A stretch of DNA of 64,000 nt, from the NCBI GenBank assembly GCA_018267285.1, contig JAFDYU010000008.1, positions 248,001-312,000 on the forward strand. Reading direction: 5' to 3'. The DNA comes from Bacteroidota bacterium (GTDB lineage: Bacteria > Bacteroidota > Bacteroidia > Cytophagales > Cyclobacteriaceae). Positions 1 through 10,400 of this stretch are shown one piece after another; within the stretch, counting starts at the first letter, position 1; the number at the start of each line of letters is the position of its first letter. The notes under the pieces were generated by a model that worked only from the letters and a program-made list of their open reading frames with translations, did no database searches and had not been told where the DNA came from. The translations under genes were made by a program, and so were the position numbers.

Positions 1-1
1 A

Positions 2-3000
2 TTGCTTTCGGCTTCACCGTACACCATTATAGCAACCGATGATTTTGGCTGTAAGAATTATGTAACGCATACTGTACCTTTTGTTGATGCTCAGACAGCA
101 AAATTGGATTCATTAGGATCAACCTTATGCTCAGTTGCCTCGGGCAATGGATCAATAAGTAACATTATAGTCACGCCACCTGCGACATCTGTCGCTACTC
201 AGGCCGATTATGCTATTTACATTTACGAGCAAGCAGACAGTGCAACTACTGTACAAGGCCCAATAAAACAGGCAGCACCTGCTTCATTCACTAATTTGGC
301 CCCAGGGATTTACACCGTTGAAGTAGATGCACCGGGGTTTGATGGCGGTTGTCCGATCTATCATGTGGTTGAGATCAAAGCACTTTCGCTTCCCCCTGTG
401 ATTTCACTTAATAGTTCAATCATTGCCAACAATGCGTGTGTTGCGGCAAGTTATAATGGGCAAATAGATATTAAAGCGGATAAGGATCCCGATGATCAAA
501 ACCCTAACGCTATTACTTACGATATTTCCAAAAATGGTAGCTTTCAAGTTAACGTAGCAGCAGGAAGTGATAAGTTGTTTTCTAATTTAGCCCCGGGTGA
601 TTACACTTTTGGTGTAAAGGATCCGGCAACAGGCTGTGCATCTTCGCGTATTTACCATATAGACGACCAACCCGCCATTGCGCAACTCACCAGTGCTGAT
701 GTAACCATAACCGATGCCCAATATTGTACGGCCGCTCTCGAGCGATCGGCTAAAGTGGTGGTGAACAGCATTAAACTGCAAAGCGGAGCCACCGAAAATA
801 TTCCCGATTACCAGTTCGATTGGTTCAGCAACGCCACATTAACAACCAATTTATTCTCAGCTGTAGGCGATGGGGCTTCCCCCGTAGGTGGTGATGAGTT
901 TATTAACAAGATACCTCTTCCGAGCTCGGGTACAGTAGCAGCCGGAACAGTTAAACCCGGCTCGTACTGGGTTGTGCTTACCAAACAGACTGATACAAGC
1001 GGCAAAGGAGGTGTGGGCTGTGTGAGTTCGCCTTTCAAAGTAAACATCGTAAACAAAGCGGTGATCCCGGTGGTGACGATGACCCCATCGCCCAACACGG
1101 CTTGTGATGCATTCTACGAAGGTAAGATCACCATCAACTCAAGCGACAGTGGAGGTCCGGGTGCAGGGCAAACCTACTCTTATACCTGGGACGGCACTAA
1201 CCCGACCGCAATAGGTAATACTGTTGCCAATGACGGTAATCCGCTTACTAATCTTGGAGACGGAGACGTAACATCCGCAAACCTGCGAGATGGCACATAC
1301 AAAATAAGTGTGGTGAATAATGCTACCGGCTGTGCGGTACGAGCGCAGACCAACGTACTCCAAAGTGCAACACCTGTGGTAGTAACCAACTCCTCGCATA
1401 CCGACCAGTTGTTGTGTACGGCCGATGGTAGCATTACGGTTGGCACGAACGACATTGTGGTGAACGGCACACCGGACACCAACCACAACAATTTTACATT
1501 CGATTGGTATGCAGGTTCAACCAGCAGCCCGAAGATACTAACGGGCATAGCACAAGACGTGCTTAACATCGGTAACTACGCAAGCATCGGTGCAGGCGAC
1601 TACTACTTGGTGGTAACGCGCAAGTCGGGCACACCGGTGGGCTCAGGCTGTTCGGCTGCCCCGCTAAAAGTTACCATCAACAACAAGAGTGTTAATCCGG
1701 ATGTAACGATGACCCCATCGCCCAACACCGCTTGCGACACCAATTACGAAGGAAAGATTACCGTAAATGCAAGCGACAGCGGTGGGCCTGGTGTAGGGAA
1801 AACCTACACCTATGCCTGGAATGCGGGCAACCCAATGGTAATTGCAGGTGGTGTCTTCAACGGCAGCGGCAATTTGTTCACCAACCTGAAAGATGGCGGG
1901 GCATCATCACCGTACACTCCGTACATTCTTTTGGTTACCAACAATACTACAGGTTGTAAAGACACGGCACAGGCAGTGGTGCTCCAAAGTGCTACGCCTG
2001 TGGTAGTGGCCAATGCCTCGCCTATGGATCAGTTTTTGTGCACGGCCGATGGCAGCATTGTAGTGGGTGCGAACGATATTTTGGTAAACGGCACAGCCGA
2101 TCCTGCCCATGCTAACTTTACGTTTGATTGGTACAAGGGCTCAATCAGCAGCCCGGTGGTATTGTCGGGATTTGGTGCAGACGCCTTGAACATTGGAACC
2201 TACCCAACCATTAGTGCCGGTGATTATTATCTGACCGTAACGCGCAAGTCGGGCACTCCGGTGGGCTCAGGATGCCAGTCGGCTCCGTTTAAAGTTACGA
2301 TCAACAACAAGAGTGTTAATCCGGATGTAACGATGTCGCCATTGCCCAACACCGCTTGCGACACCAACTACGAAGGAAAGATTACCGTGAACGCAAGCGA
2401 CAGCGGTGGCCCCGGTGCTGCCCCCGGCCACACCTACACGTATGCCTGGAATGCAGGTAACCCAACGACAATTGCAAGTGGCAGCGCGTACACGGGCAGC
2501 GCAGATATGTTCACGAACTTGAAAGATGGCGGAGCATCGTCACCGTACATTCCGTACATTTTAACGGTAACCAATAATACAACGGGTTGTTCAACAACAA
2601 CACAAACGGTAGTGTTGCCAAGCGCCACTCCAATTTTAACAGTAAACGCTACGGTGGTAGACCAAGCCATCTGTAATCCGGATGGAAAAATAACCGTGGG
2701 TAGTGTGTTGGTGGATGGAGCGGCAGATCCCGATCATACGCACTTTACCTTTAATTGGTATCTGAATGATCCGCTGTCGGCACCAATAGTTTCGGGCAAT
2801 GCCGCAGATGTTTTGAGTACGCTAAATTATGCTACGATAGGTAAAGGAACGTATTATGTTACGGCAACAAGAAGCTCGTCTTTACCGCCCGGCTCGGGCT
2901 GCACGTCTCCTCCGTTGCGGGCCGATATAAAAGATGTTCATGTAAATCCTACCATTGCGGCTTCTACCATCAATCCGGATATCAACTGTGCAGGTGGATC

Positions 3001-5116
3001 GGGAGTTGGCAAGATCACCATTAACGAAGCCAGTCCGCTAAACTTTACCTACCTGTGGTTTACAGGCGACAACATTTCCGGAACCCCGGTGGCCGGAAGT
3101 GGAACGAACGGAGAAGTTGCCCAAAATTTGCAGGAAGGCGACTACACGGTTCAGGTTAGAGACAACGCATCGAATTGTGTATCGGTTCAGAGCTACACCG
3201 TGGCAAACAATCCATCGATTGTTACCATCGATCCGACCGGATTTACAACCGCTGCTGTTCTTAATTGCGATATCACTACCGGAGCTGTGTTGAGCAACGG
3301 ATCGGCTACCATCACAACCATTACCGAAAACAGTGCCAGCCAACCATTGGGCAACTATGTGTTTACTTGGACCGATTCCACCAATGCTGTTTTGCAAAAT
3401 GGAGCATCGCCAGCCCTTACCGGTCTTGCCCCCGGCAATTACTTTGTACATGCCGTAAGTACAGTTTCTAATTGTATGACTGACTTTGGCTTTAATGTGG
3501 AGGATAAGACGGTGGGCACTACCACGGTTACACTGGTTGATTTTAAACAACCCGAGCGCTGCGTGAATCCTGCAACCGGATACCTGACTGTACAGGGCGG
3601 GGGGACAGGTGCATCGTACAGCTACGAATGGTATGCCGGAGATGTGAGGCCAACTCCGTCCGGAGCTACGCTGGCAACATCAGCAACGCTCAGCAACATT
3701 GCCATTGCAGCCGGGCAGGTCTTTACCGTTAAAGTAATCAATGGAACCAATAACTGTTGGGCTCTGGATGCTTATACCGTGCCGTTGATAACCAATCCTA
3801 TTGTACTCACGGCATCGGGTAATCCGCTTACGTATTGTTCTTCAAATAATGGGGAGGCATTTGCTACCACAGTTAATGACAATAAATTTGATTACAATTA
3901 TTTTTGGGGCATAGGAACTACGGTGAATCCGGCCACTCCTGATTTTACAGGAAACGACATTGTAAACTTACCGGCCGGAAATTACACCGCGATTGCGGTT
4001 GACAAACTCGATCCGGGATGTATCAGCCCTATGGATACAGCCACCATTGCCGATAAGCGGAGCTACCCCACCGTAACTACGCAAGTAGTGAAAGGATTGA
4101 CGATATGCGATCCAGCCAGACCCGATGGCGATGTTTCGGCAAACGTTGCCGGAGATGTGGTGCACTACTTCTTCGATTGGTATGTAGGTGCTTCGGCTAC
4201 AGGCACTTCCTTTTTCCGGGGAGCAGAAGTTGGTGGCCTTACCAACACCACGTACACCGTGCTGGCAACCGAAACCACCACGGGCTGCACAGGTACCGCT
4301 TCCGTAACCGTGCCACTCGATACCGTGGCCGTGCCAACGCCTACCGTTGTAGTGGTATCGAATGTAACGAGCTGTATCGAAGACAACGGGTCGCTGTCGG
4401 TATCGGTTAACGGTGTAACCAAAGATTACATTTTCGACTGGCGAAATGGAGACTTGGCTCCTCCGCCCATTGATTTTACAGGCGAAATTTATGATAGCCT
4501 TAAAGTGGGCGACTACACGGTAATTGCCACCAGCCGTGCCACAGGGTGCGTATCGAAGCCTGCAACCAAACCGATTATTGTAGAGCAGATATACCCTGCC
4601 ATAAGTTTCTTAATTCAAAATGCCACCTGCAACGACAGCAACGGGTTCATCACCATTCTTGTTAATAATAAATTACCGATCGATACCATCATGTGGTACA
4701 ATGCGGCAACTAATCAAGAAGTGAACAGTGGCCCTAATCTGCAAAATGCGATGGCCGGAGATTATATTGTAAAGGTTACCACCACACTGGGATGTGAAAA
4801 GGATTTTCCTGTTAAATTGCCTGCCGATATAAATGTATTCAACGGTATTTCGAGAAGACCCGATGCAATGAATGATTTTTTCCTCATCGAGTGCATCGAG
4901 AATTTTGACAGAAACCACGTGGAAATATTTAACCGGGCAGGAACCAAAGTTTACGAAGCGGACGGCTACAACAATGCGTCTATCCGATTTGTAGGAGAAT
5001 CCAACCGAGGAATCAGTTTGATGGGTACAAATCTGCCGTCTGGAACTTATTTTTATGTGATCTCCAAAGGAGATGGCACCAGGCGGGTGGTAGGTTACCT
5101 TGAATTAGTGGACTAA
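2..5116 (+). CDS. Giant repeat-rich secreted adhesin with gliding-motility C-terminal domain (5' end missing)
   Basis: The reading frame is open from the left edge, so the N-terminus lies outside the window; at least 1704 residues are visible. The protein is built from Ser/Thr/Asn-rich beta-type modules (SprB-like), each with a few cysteines and a recurrent glycine-aspartate-tyrosine turn. A module of about 209 residues occurs three times in close copy, and a more diverged fourth starts near nt 2933. The last ~90 residues (from about nt 4840) look like the CHU_C / gliding-motility-associated C-terminal domain: a paired Asn-His/Phe-Asn-Arg segment, then an L-P-S-G-T-Y-F-Y segment, ending in a short beta-strand. 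In this family that domain is the type B signal for type IX secretion. A PorP/SprF gene follows after 6 bp, matching the SprB-SprF arrangement of gliding bacteria. The likely role is a cell-surface adhesin. The family call is firm; the substrate is unknown. Confidence 0.85.
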   Translation: MLSASPYTIIATDDFGCKNYVTHTVPFVDAQTAKLDSLGSTLCSVASGNGSISNIIVTPPATSVATQADYAIYIYEQADSATTVQGPIKQAAPASFTNLAPGIYTVEVDAPGFDGGCPIYHVVEIKALSLPPVISLNSSIIANNACVAASYNGQIDIKADKDPDDQNPNAITYDISKNGSFQVNVAAGSDKLFSNLAPGDYTFGVKDPATGCASSRIYHIDDQPAIAQLTSADVTITDAQYCTAALERSAKVVVNSIKLQSGATENIPDYQFDWFSNATLTTNLFSAVGDGASPVGGDEFINKIPLPSSGTVAAGTVKPGSYWVVLTKQTDTSGKGGVGCVSSPFKVNIVNKAVIPVVTMTPSPNTACDAFYEGKITINSSDSGGPGAGQTYSYTWDGTNPTAIGNTVANDGNPLTNLGDGDVTSANLRDGTYKISVVNNATGCAVRAQTNVLQSATPVVVTNSSHTDQLLCTADGSITVGTNDIVVNGTPDTNHNNFTFDWYAGSTSSPKILTGIAQDVLNIGNYASIGAGDYYLVVTRKSGTPVGSGCSAAPLKVTINNKSVNPDVTMTPSPNTACDTNYEGKITVNASDSGGPGVGKTYTYAWNAGNPMVIAGGVFNGSGNLFTNLKDGGASSPYTPYILLVTNNTTGCKDTAQAVVLQSATPVVVANASPMDQFLCTADGSIVVGANDILVNGTADPAHANFTFDWYKGSISSPVVLSGFGADALNIGTYPTISAGDYYLTVTRKSGTPVGSGCQSAPFKVTINNKSVNPDVTMSPLPNTACDTNYEGKITVNASDSGGPGAAPGHTYTYAWNAGNPTTIASGSAYTGSADMFTNLKDGGASSPYIPYILTVTNNTTGCSTTTQTVVLPSATPILTVNATVVDQAICNPDGKITVGSVLVDGAADPDHTHFTFNWYLNDPLSAPIVSGNAADVLSTLNYATIGKGTYYVTATRSSSLPPGSGCTSPPLRADIKDVHVNPTIAASTINPDINCAGGSGVGKITINEASPLNFTYLWFTGDNISGTPVAGSGTNGEVAQNLQEGDYTVQVRDNASNCVSVQSYTVANNPSIVTIDPTGFTTAAVLNCDITTGAVLSNGSATITTITENSASQPLGNYVFTWTDSTNAVLQNGASPALTGLAPGNYFVHAVSTVSNCMTDFGFNVEDKTVGTTTVTLVDFKQPERCVNPATGYLTVQGGGTGASYSYEWYAGDVRPTPSGATLATSATLSNIAIAAGQVFTVKVINGTNNCWALDAYTVPLITNPIVLTASGNPLTYCSSNNGEAFATTVNDNKFDYNYFWGIGTTVNPATPDFTGNDIVNLPAGNYTAIAVDKLDPGCISPMDTATIADKRSYPTVTTQVVKGLTICDPARPDGDVSANVAGDVVHYFFDWYVGASATGTSFFRGAEVGGLTNTTYTVLATETTTGCTGTASVTVPLDTVAVPTPTVVVVSNVTSCIEDNGSLSVSVNGVTKDYIFDWRNGDLAPPPIDFTGEIYDSLKVGDYTVIATSRATGCVSKPATKPIIVEQIYPAISFLIQNATCNDSNGFITILVNNKLPIDTIMWYNAATNQEVNSGPNLQNAMAGDYIVKVTTTLGCEKDFPVKLPADINVFNGISRRPDAMNDFFLIECIENFDRNHVEIFNRAGTKVYEADGYNNASIRFVGESNRGISLMGTNLPSGTYFYVISKGDGTRRVVGYLELVD
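1052..2932 (+). repeat. Three near-identical ~625 bp tandem coding repeats inside the adhesin
   Basis: Homologous module starts occur at 1052, 1682, 2306 and 2933, giving periods of 630, 624 and 627 bp, all multiples of three. Each starts with the residues N-K-(S/A)-V and contains a conserved N-T-A-C-D segment followed by Y-E-G-K-I-T. Units two and three are closest at the nucleotide level. The fourth start leads into a diverged module. The frame-keeping lengths and local identity point to recent in-frame duplication, and such repeats can expand or contract by recombination. Confidence 0.9.
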
Positions 5117-5122
5117 AAAATA

Positions 5123-6052
5123 ATGAAGAAGAATCTATTTTTTCTGTTGTTTATTTTATTGGGGGCACAGGGCGCAGTGGCTCAACTGTACCCGGTGTTC
5201 ACACAATATTATTTTAATGAGTTGGTGATCAACCCGGCCTACGCGGGCGCGCACGTGCAGCTCAGCACCACGGCTACGTACCGAAATCAGTGGATCAATT
5301 TTCCGGGGGCACCAAAAACTTTTTCGTTCACGGCCCACAGTTCATTTGTAGGCGGCAAAGTAGGGTTGGGTATGATGATCAATCAAGATCAGATCGGTAG
5401 TTACTCTAACCAGGATGTCACCATTAGTTATGCCTACAAGATCAGGTTCCCAAAATCTACTTTATCGTTTGGCATACAAGGGATGGCTTATTTTATCAAA
5501 GCAGATTTCTCATCGTTAAACCTAAAGCAAGGAGGAGACCCCGAGTTTGTTAATTACAATCAGGTGAAACCCAATGTGGGGGCCGGAATCTATTTCAACA
5601 AACGGAATTTTTTTGTGGGGCTGTCTGCCCCTTATTTAATTAACTCTAAATTTCGATCATCCGATCAAATAGGTGTTCAACTTAAACAATTAAGAAATTA
5701 TTTTCTGAGATCAGGCTTTATCCACAACATTAGTAAAAATGTTAAGATCAACCCTTCCATTTTAGTACGGGCTCAAGAAGGACAACCTTTGTCGATCGAC
5801 ATAAACAACTCGTTTATTTTTTACGATGTTCTGGCCGCAGGTATTTCTTACCGGAGCGGAGATTCAGTGATTTCATTCATCAGTTTGCAATTGATGGAGA
5901 ATTTGTATTTCAATTACTCATTTGATTTCACCACGTCCAGCTTGGTTCCCTTCTCTAGCGGTACGCAAGAATTTATGATCAATTATCGCGCAAAGATCAA
6001 TGCCGTGCACAAGAACCTCATGTGCCCCTCGTATCACAGTTACCGCGAATAA
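5123..6052 (+). CDS. PorP/SprF family type IX secretion outer-membrane protein
   Basis: The 309-residue protein has an N-terminal signal peptide (hydrophobic core, then A-V-A-Q at about residues 18-21). The mature start is typical of PorP/SprF: P-V-F-T-Q-Y-Y-F-N, then N-P-A-Y-A-G and a R-N-Q-W segment around residues 55-58. The rest alternates as expected for an outer-membrane beta-barrel. In Flavobacterium, SprF is needed to export its partner adhesin SprB. This gene starts 6 bp after the giant adhesin, so it is probably its dedicated partner, co-transcribed with it. Start ATG at 5123. Family assignment is confident; specificity for the neighbour is inferred from position. Confidence 0.88.
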   Translation: MKKNLFFLLFILLGAQGAVAQLYPVFTQYYFNELVINPAYAGAHVQLSTTATYRNQWINFPGAPKTFSFTAHSSFVGGKVGLGMMINQDQIGSYSNQDVTISYAYKIRFPKSTLSFGIQGMAYFIKADFSSLNLKQGGDPEFVNYNQVKPNVGAGIYFNKRNFFVGLSAPYLINSKFRSSDQIGVQLKQLRNYFLRSGFIHNISKNVKINPSILVRAQEGQPLSIDINNSFIFYDVLAAGISYRSGDSVISFISLQLMENLYFNYSFDFTTSSLVPFSSGTQEFMINYRAKINAVHKNLMCPSYHSYRE

Positions 6053-6168
6053 TTGATCGGATTTCACCCGATAAAGTACCCACTCGTTCGATAAGACGGA
6101 AAAGAAGACGATTGATGTTGCGGTTCGTAACCTAAAAATTACGATCTTTGGTGTATTTAAATAGCAGG

Positions 6169-7488
6169 ATGTACCGACCTACACTCGGCCCAAGAGCTGT
6201 TTTAATTTTTTTGCTTCCTCCACTCTTTTGTTTTCAATTGCGTGCTCAGAACTATTCGGTCTACAATTCGTTTTACATCAACCCCTATTTGTATAATCCG
6301 GCAGAAGCAGCAACCGACCACGCTTACGGTTTTCTTAATTACAGAAAGCAATGGGTAAATGTGGATGGGGCACCCGCGTTGGGCACCTTTAATTTCAACA
6401 CCCTCATCAACAACACGCGTGCCGGTGTTGGCATGAAAGTATCATCGTACAACCGAGGCCTCTTAAATACTACAGAAGCGCTTGCAACGTATGCTTATGG
6501 TGTGCCCTTCAATTCCAAAAATGTTTTGTATTTTGGTATATCAGGCGGGTTGGCCTCGAATATGGTGGACGCAAGCCAAGTGGCCGACCCCAATGATCCG
6601 GCTTTAACCAATTATGGAGGGATGCAGCCCTCTGCTAACTTCGGTATGAAATTCACCTCAGAATCCGGAATAAGTTTAGGTGCGGCCTTACCTCAGTTGT
6701 TTGGGCGCATGTACCCCACGGATGCCCTCTCTAAACCGGGGCTCGCACCGCTGGATAACATGTTGTTTACTTTTTCGTACCGCAAAAAACTTCAGGGCGG
6801 GTTGAAGAAACGAACCAGACGTGGCGTAACCACCAAATCGAAAATTGCCGATCACTATGCTCCGTTAGAATTATTTGCTCTTTACCGCTATACTTCGGTG
6901 GGCACAAATCAGTATGAAGTTGTAGGTAAACTAAATGTTTCCGATAATTTATGGCTGGGACTTGGTTACCGGCAAGACTATGGCGTAATACCAAGCATGG
7001 GATTTTCAATAAGTCAGTTTATTCTGTGTTACAGCTATGAACCGGGCGTACAGCCTCAGCAGGGGTTTTCTACCGGAAGCCATGAGTTGCAGATTGGTTT
7101 GAAGCTAAGCAAGCCGAAGAAATTTAAATTCCATGAACCCGTTTTGCGATCTACGTTAAAGCCTGAAGCCGCACGGCACGCACCACGATACCATGAAAAA
7201 ACAATGGATGACGAAGAAAAGGCGAAGCAAGCCGATAAAAAACGATACCTTGTTTATATTCAGGCTTTCCCCGATTTCCAGAAAGCAGAAGACCTTAAAA
7301 AGAAACTGATCAGCCAGAAATTCAGCGGGCAGATATATTATTACACCAAGACCAAACAATACTACGTATTCACGTATGAAACCACAAAAGCATCGGAAGC
7401 AAACGATGAAATGAAAAGTTTGAAAGCGCTCACAAAATACAAAAACGCAAAAGTGCTCACTGTGATTGAAGAACAAAAAAAGAAGTAG
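6169..7488 (+). CDS. PorP/SprF family protein with C-terminal SPOR-like extension
   Basis: I chose the ATG at 6169 rather than the TTG at 6148, because it gives a clean signal peptide ending in L-R-A-Q. The product is 439 residues, longer than the usual ~300 of PorP/SprF. The barrel part carries the family signature (Y-N-S-F-Y-I-N-P, N-P-A-E-A, R-K-Q-W around residues 30-70). After about residue 320 comes a basic linker rich in Lys/Glu, then a ~75-residue module beginning K-R-Y-L-V-Y-I-Q-A-F. That module has the alternating pattern of a SPOR domain (beta strand, helix with A-E-D-L-K-K-K-L, beta strand, helix). SPOR domains bind peptidoglycan, so the tail may anchor the barrel in the periplasm (inference). 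The next gene starts on the last base of this one's stop codon (TAGTG), suggesting translational coupling. Confidence 0.78.
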   Translation: MYRPTLGPRAVLIFLLPPLFCFQLRAQNYSVYNSFYINPYLYNPAEAATDHAYGFLNYRKQWVNVDGAPALGTFNFNTLINNTRAGVGMKVSSYNRGLLNTTEALATYAYGVPFNSKNVLYFGISGGLASNMVDASQVADPNDPALTNYGGMQPSANFGMKFTSESGISLGAALPQLFGRMYPTDALSKPGLAPLDNMLFTFSYRKKLQGGLKKRTRRGVTTKSKIADHYAPLELFALYRYTSVGTNQYEVVGKLNVSDNLWLGLGYRQDYGVIPSMGFSISQFILCYSYEPGVQPQQGFSTGSHELQIGLKLSKPKKFKFHEPVLRSTLKPEAARHAPRYHEKTMDDEEKAKQADKKRYLVYIQAFPDFQKAEDLKKKLISQKFSGQIYYYTKTKQYYVFTYETTKASEANDEMKSLKALTKYKNAKVLTVIEEQKKK

Positions 7489-10400
7489 TGAAAGGCAAGA
7501 ATAAAATATCGGGAGTACTCAATTTCTTGTTGGCAATACTCTGCTTTAACGCGATGGCACAATTACCCCAAGTGCGTTCGGTCGATCGAAGGTTTGCGGC
7601 ACCTCAGCAGACCGTTTCGATCAGCGGTGCTAATTTTGGTACAGACCCAACCAAGCTTTCTGTTTTTTTTGGTGGCGTAAAAGGAACAATTAATTCGGTG
7701 AGCGATCAGTTGTTGGAAGTAAAAACACCATTGGGCACAACATTTGATCCGATTACCGTAATCAATACCGCCAGCGGATTGAGCAGTTCATCGCGCGAAT
7801 CTTTTTATTTGGATTTTGGAGGAACACCTCCGTTCGATGCTTCAAAACTGAAGAGTCAGGTCGATATATCCACAGACGCAGGCCTTTACGATCATTGCCT
7901 TTGCGATTTTGACGGTGACTTTAAGTTAGATGTGGTTACGGCTAACCAAACTTCCAACATGGTTACTTTTTTGCAGAACAACAGCACGGCCGGCACGTAC
8001 AGTTTTACCAAACGCTCGGTTTCGGTGGGGGTAGGAACCATCCATGCGCGTTGTGGTGACTTGAATGGCGATGGATTGCCCGATGTAGTGGTTTCGGAAA
8101 CCAACGGTGGCTCAAGAATTTTTGTTTTCCGAAATACCGGATCGTTTAGTTTTAACCTTTCGGTGATTACCCTTGCCGGAAAAAAAGTAAAACAATTAGA
8201 AATTGCCGACATCGATGGAGACGGCAAACAAGAATTAGTAATCTCCGATCAGGGATTTCCAAATGTAGTCATCTTGCCCAACAACAGCTCGCTGTCGTCC
8301 ATTTCATTTGGCTTGCCGGTTGTTGTGCCGGTTGCCGGTGTTACCAGCACAGACGGCATGTCGCTAATGGATTTCAACGGAGATCACAGGCCTGAATTAA
8401 TTGTTTCGCAGTTTTTAACTGCAACGAGCAATGTAATGATATTGGCCAACCAAAGTGTGCCCGGTAATATTACCTTTGGAAACCAGGCTACCCTTACATT
8501 GGCTGGCACAGTTGTAAATTTAAAAGTAGGCGATCTTGACGGTGACCGCTTACCTGAAATTACAGCCACTCAATTATTGAGTACTTCGGTATCTGTGTTT
8601 CTCAACAAAAGTTCATCGTCCATCCAATTCGATTCTCCTAAAACTTTTCTTACAGACGACCACCCGTGGGGCCTTGATTTTGGAGACCTCGATGGCGACA
8701 GTAAGTTAGATATTGTAGTTGCTTCAGTGACCCAAAAATCGCTAACGGTGCTTAACAATACCAGTACAATAGGAAACCTTGCTTTTACCAAAACTATTGT
8801 GCCCACCAGTTACATTAATCGACACGTGAAAATTGCCGACATGGATTACGATGGTAAACCCGACATTACGTTTACCAGCGTTGACGACAACAACAATAAT
8901 ATTCCGGCATCTAAAATATCCATAATCAGAAATGCGGCCTGCATGGTGCCTGCTGTTTTACCCAGCGGCCCACTCAATATTTGCTCTGGGTTTCCGCTCA
9001 GCTTAAATGCCACATTTAACAACGGTGTGTCTTATCAGTGGTATAACAATAGTGTGGCGATGGGTGGTGAAACAAATCCTTCGCTAAATGTTACGGCTAC
9101 CGGAAAATATAAGGTAACCGTAACAGGCGAATCGGGAACGTGTACGGCCACATCGAATGAGGTGAATGTTACGGTAACTGCCGTAGCGGCCTTGCCCACA
9201 GCAACCCCCACCAACAATGGTCCCATCTGCCTAAATGGAACTCTGCAATTAAGTGTTGCCGATGTGGGCGCCACGCAGTATTTATGGACCGGGCCCAACA
9301 ATTATTCCGGTAGTACGACAACTCCGGCTGCAGTTTCTAACTACACCTATGCCAATGCCGGGCGTTACTACCTTGATGTTTATCAGGGCAGCTGTATCTC
9401 TCAACGAAATTCTACGGTGGTAGAGTCTGTAAGTTTCCCAAAATTTTCTGTGAATGCACCAAGCAGTGGCTTAGTGTGCCAGGGGCAGACACAAACCATT
9501 ACCTTAGTGCCGGCCACAGCAAATGTTACCTACCAATGGTATGAGCAAGCATCCGGAATAATGACGGGCCAAACCAGCGCCTCGCTCGGAGTAACTGCAA
9601 ATGGCAACTACTATGGAATTGTTACCAGTTCGCTCTACCCGGGTTGCCAGCCCGCAGTTTCCGATACGGTCTCCATTCAATTTGTAAGCCTGCCTGTGGT
9701 TAATTTTTCGGCACCTGCCTCGGTGTGCTCCGGTCAATTGGTAACTTTTAACGATCAATCCACTACAGACACCAATGTCACTGCAAATTACAATTGGGAT
9801 TTTGGAGACGCAGCCACCTCAACCGATCAAAACCCTACACACACGTATACCGCTATAAATACTTTCAATGCAAAACTCACCATAAGTTATTCGGGCGGTA
9901 TCTGTGCACAAACGAAATCGCAGAGCATAAGCGTGCAGTCTGCCCCGTCACTTTCGATCACGTCATCTTCCGGCTCGTTTTCAGTTTGCGATGGATCAAC
10001 CCTTACATTACAAGCTGCGGGCACGGGTTTCAATTCGTATTTGTGGAGCAATTCGGCAACGACACCCTCCATCACGATAACCGCAGACGGAACGTATTCT
10101 GTTTCGGCTACTGCTACCAACGGTTGTTTGATTACGGCCAGCCAGGCAATAACCCTGTTGCCTTCTCCGGTAATCACCATCTCTGCCGACCCAACTTTGG
10201 TTAACGAAGGCCAAACTTCACAACTTACTGCTTCGGGGCTTGCCACGTATCTATGGCATCCAGGAAAATTGTTGTCAGATTCCACCATTGCCAACCCCGT
10301 TGCAACGCCCCATGTGGCAACCGTGTTCACCGTGAGTGGTGCAGATACCAGCGGGTGCGTTGCTACGGATTCCGTTACTGTTAACGTTAAAGGCGAGCCG

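Noticed and set aside
3038-3550. 170-codon minus-strand frame within the adhesin
   Set aside because: Antisense to the repeat adhesin; composition follows the repeats and no start or family signal is present.
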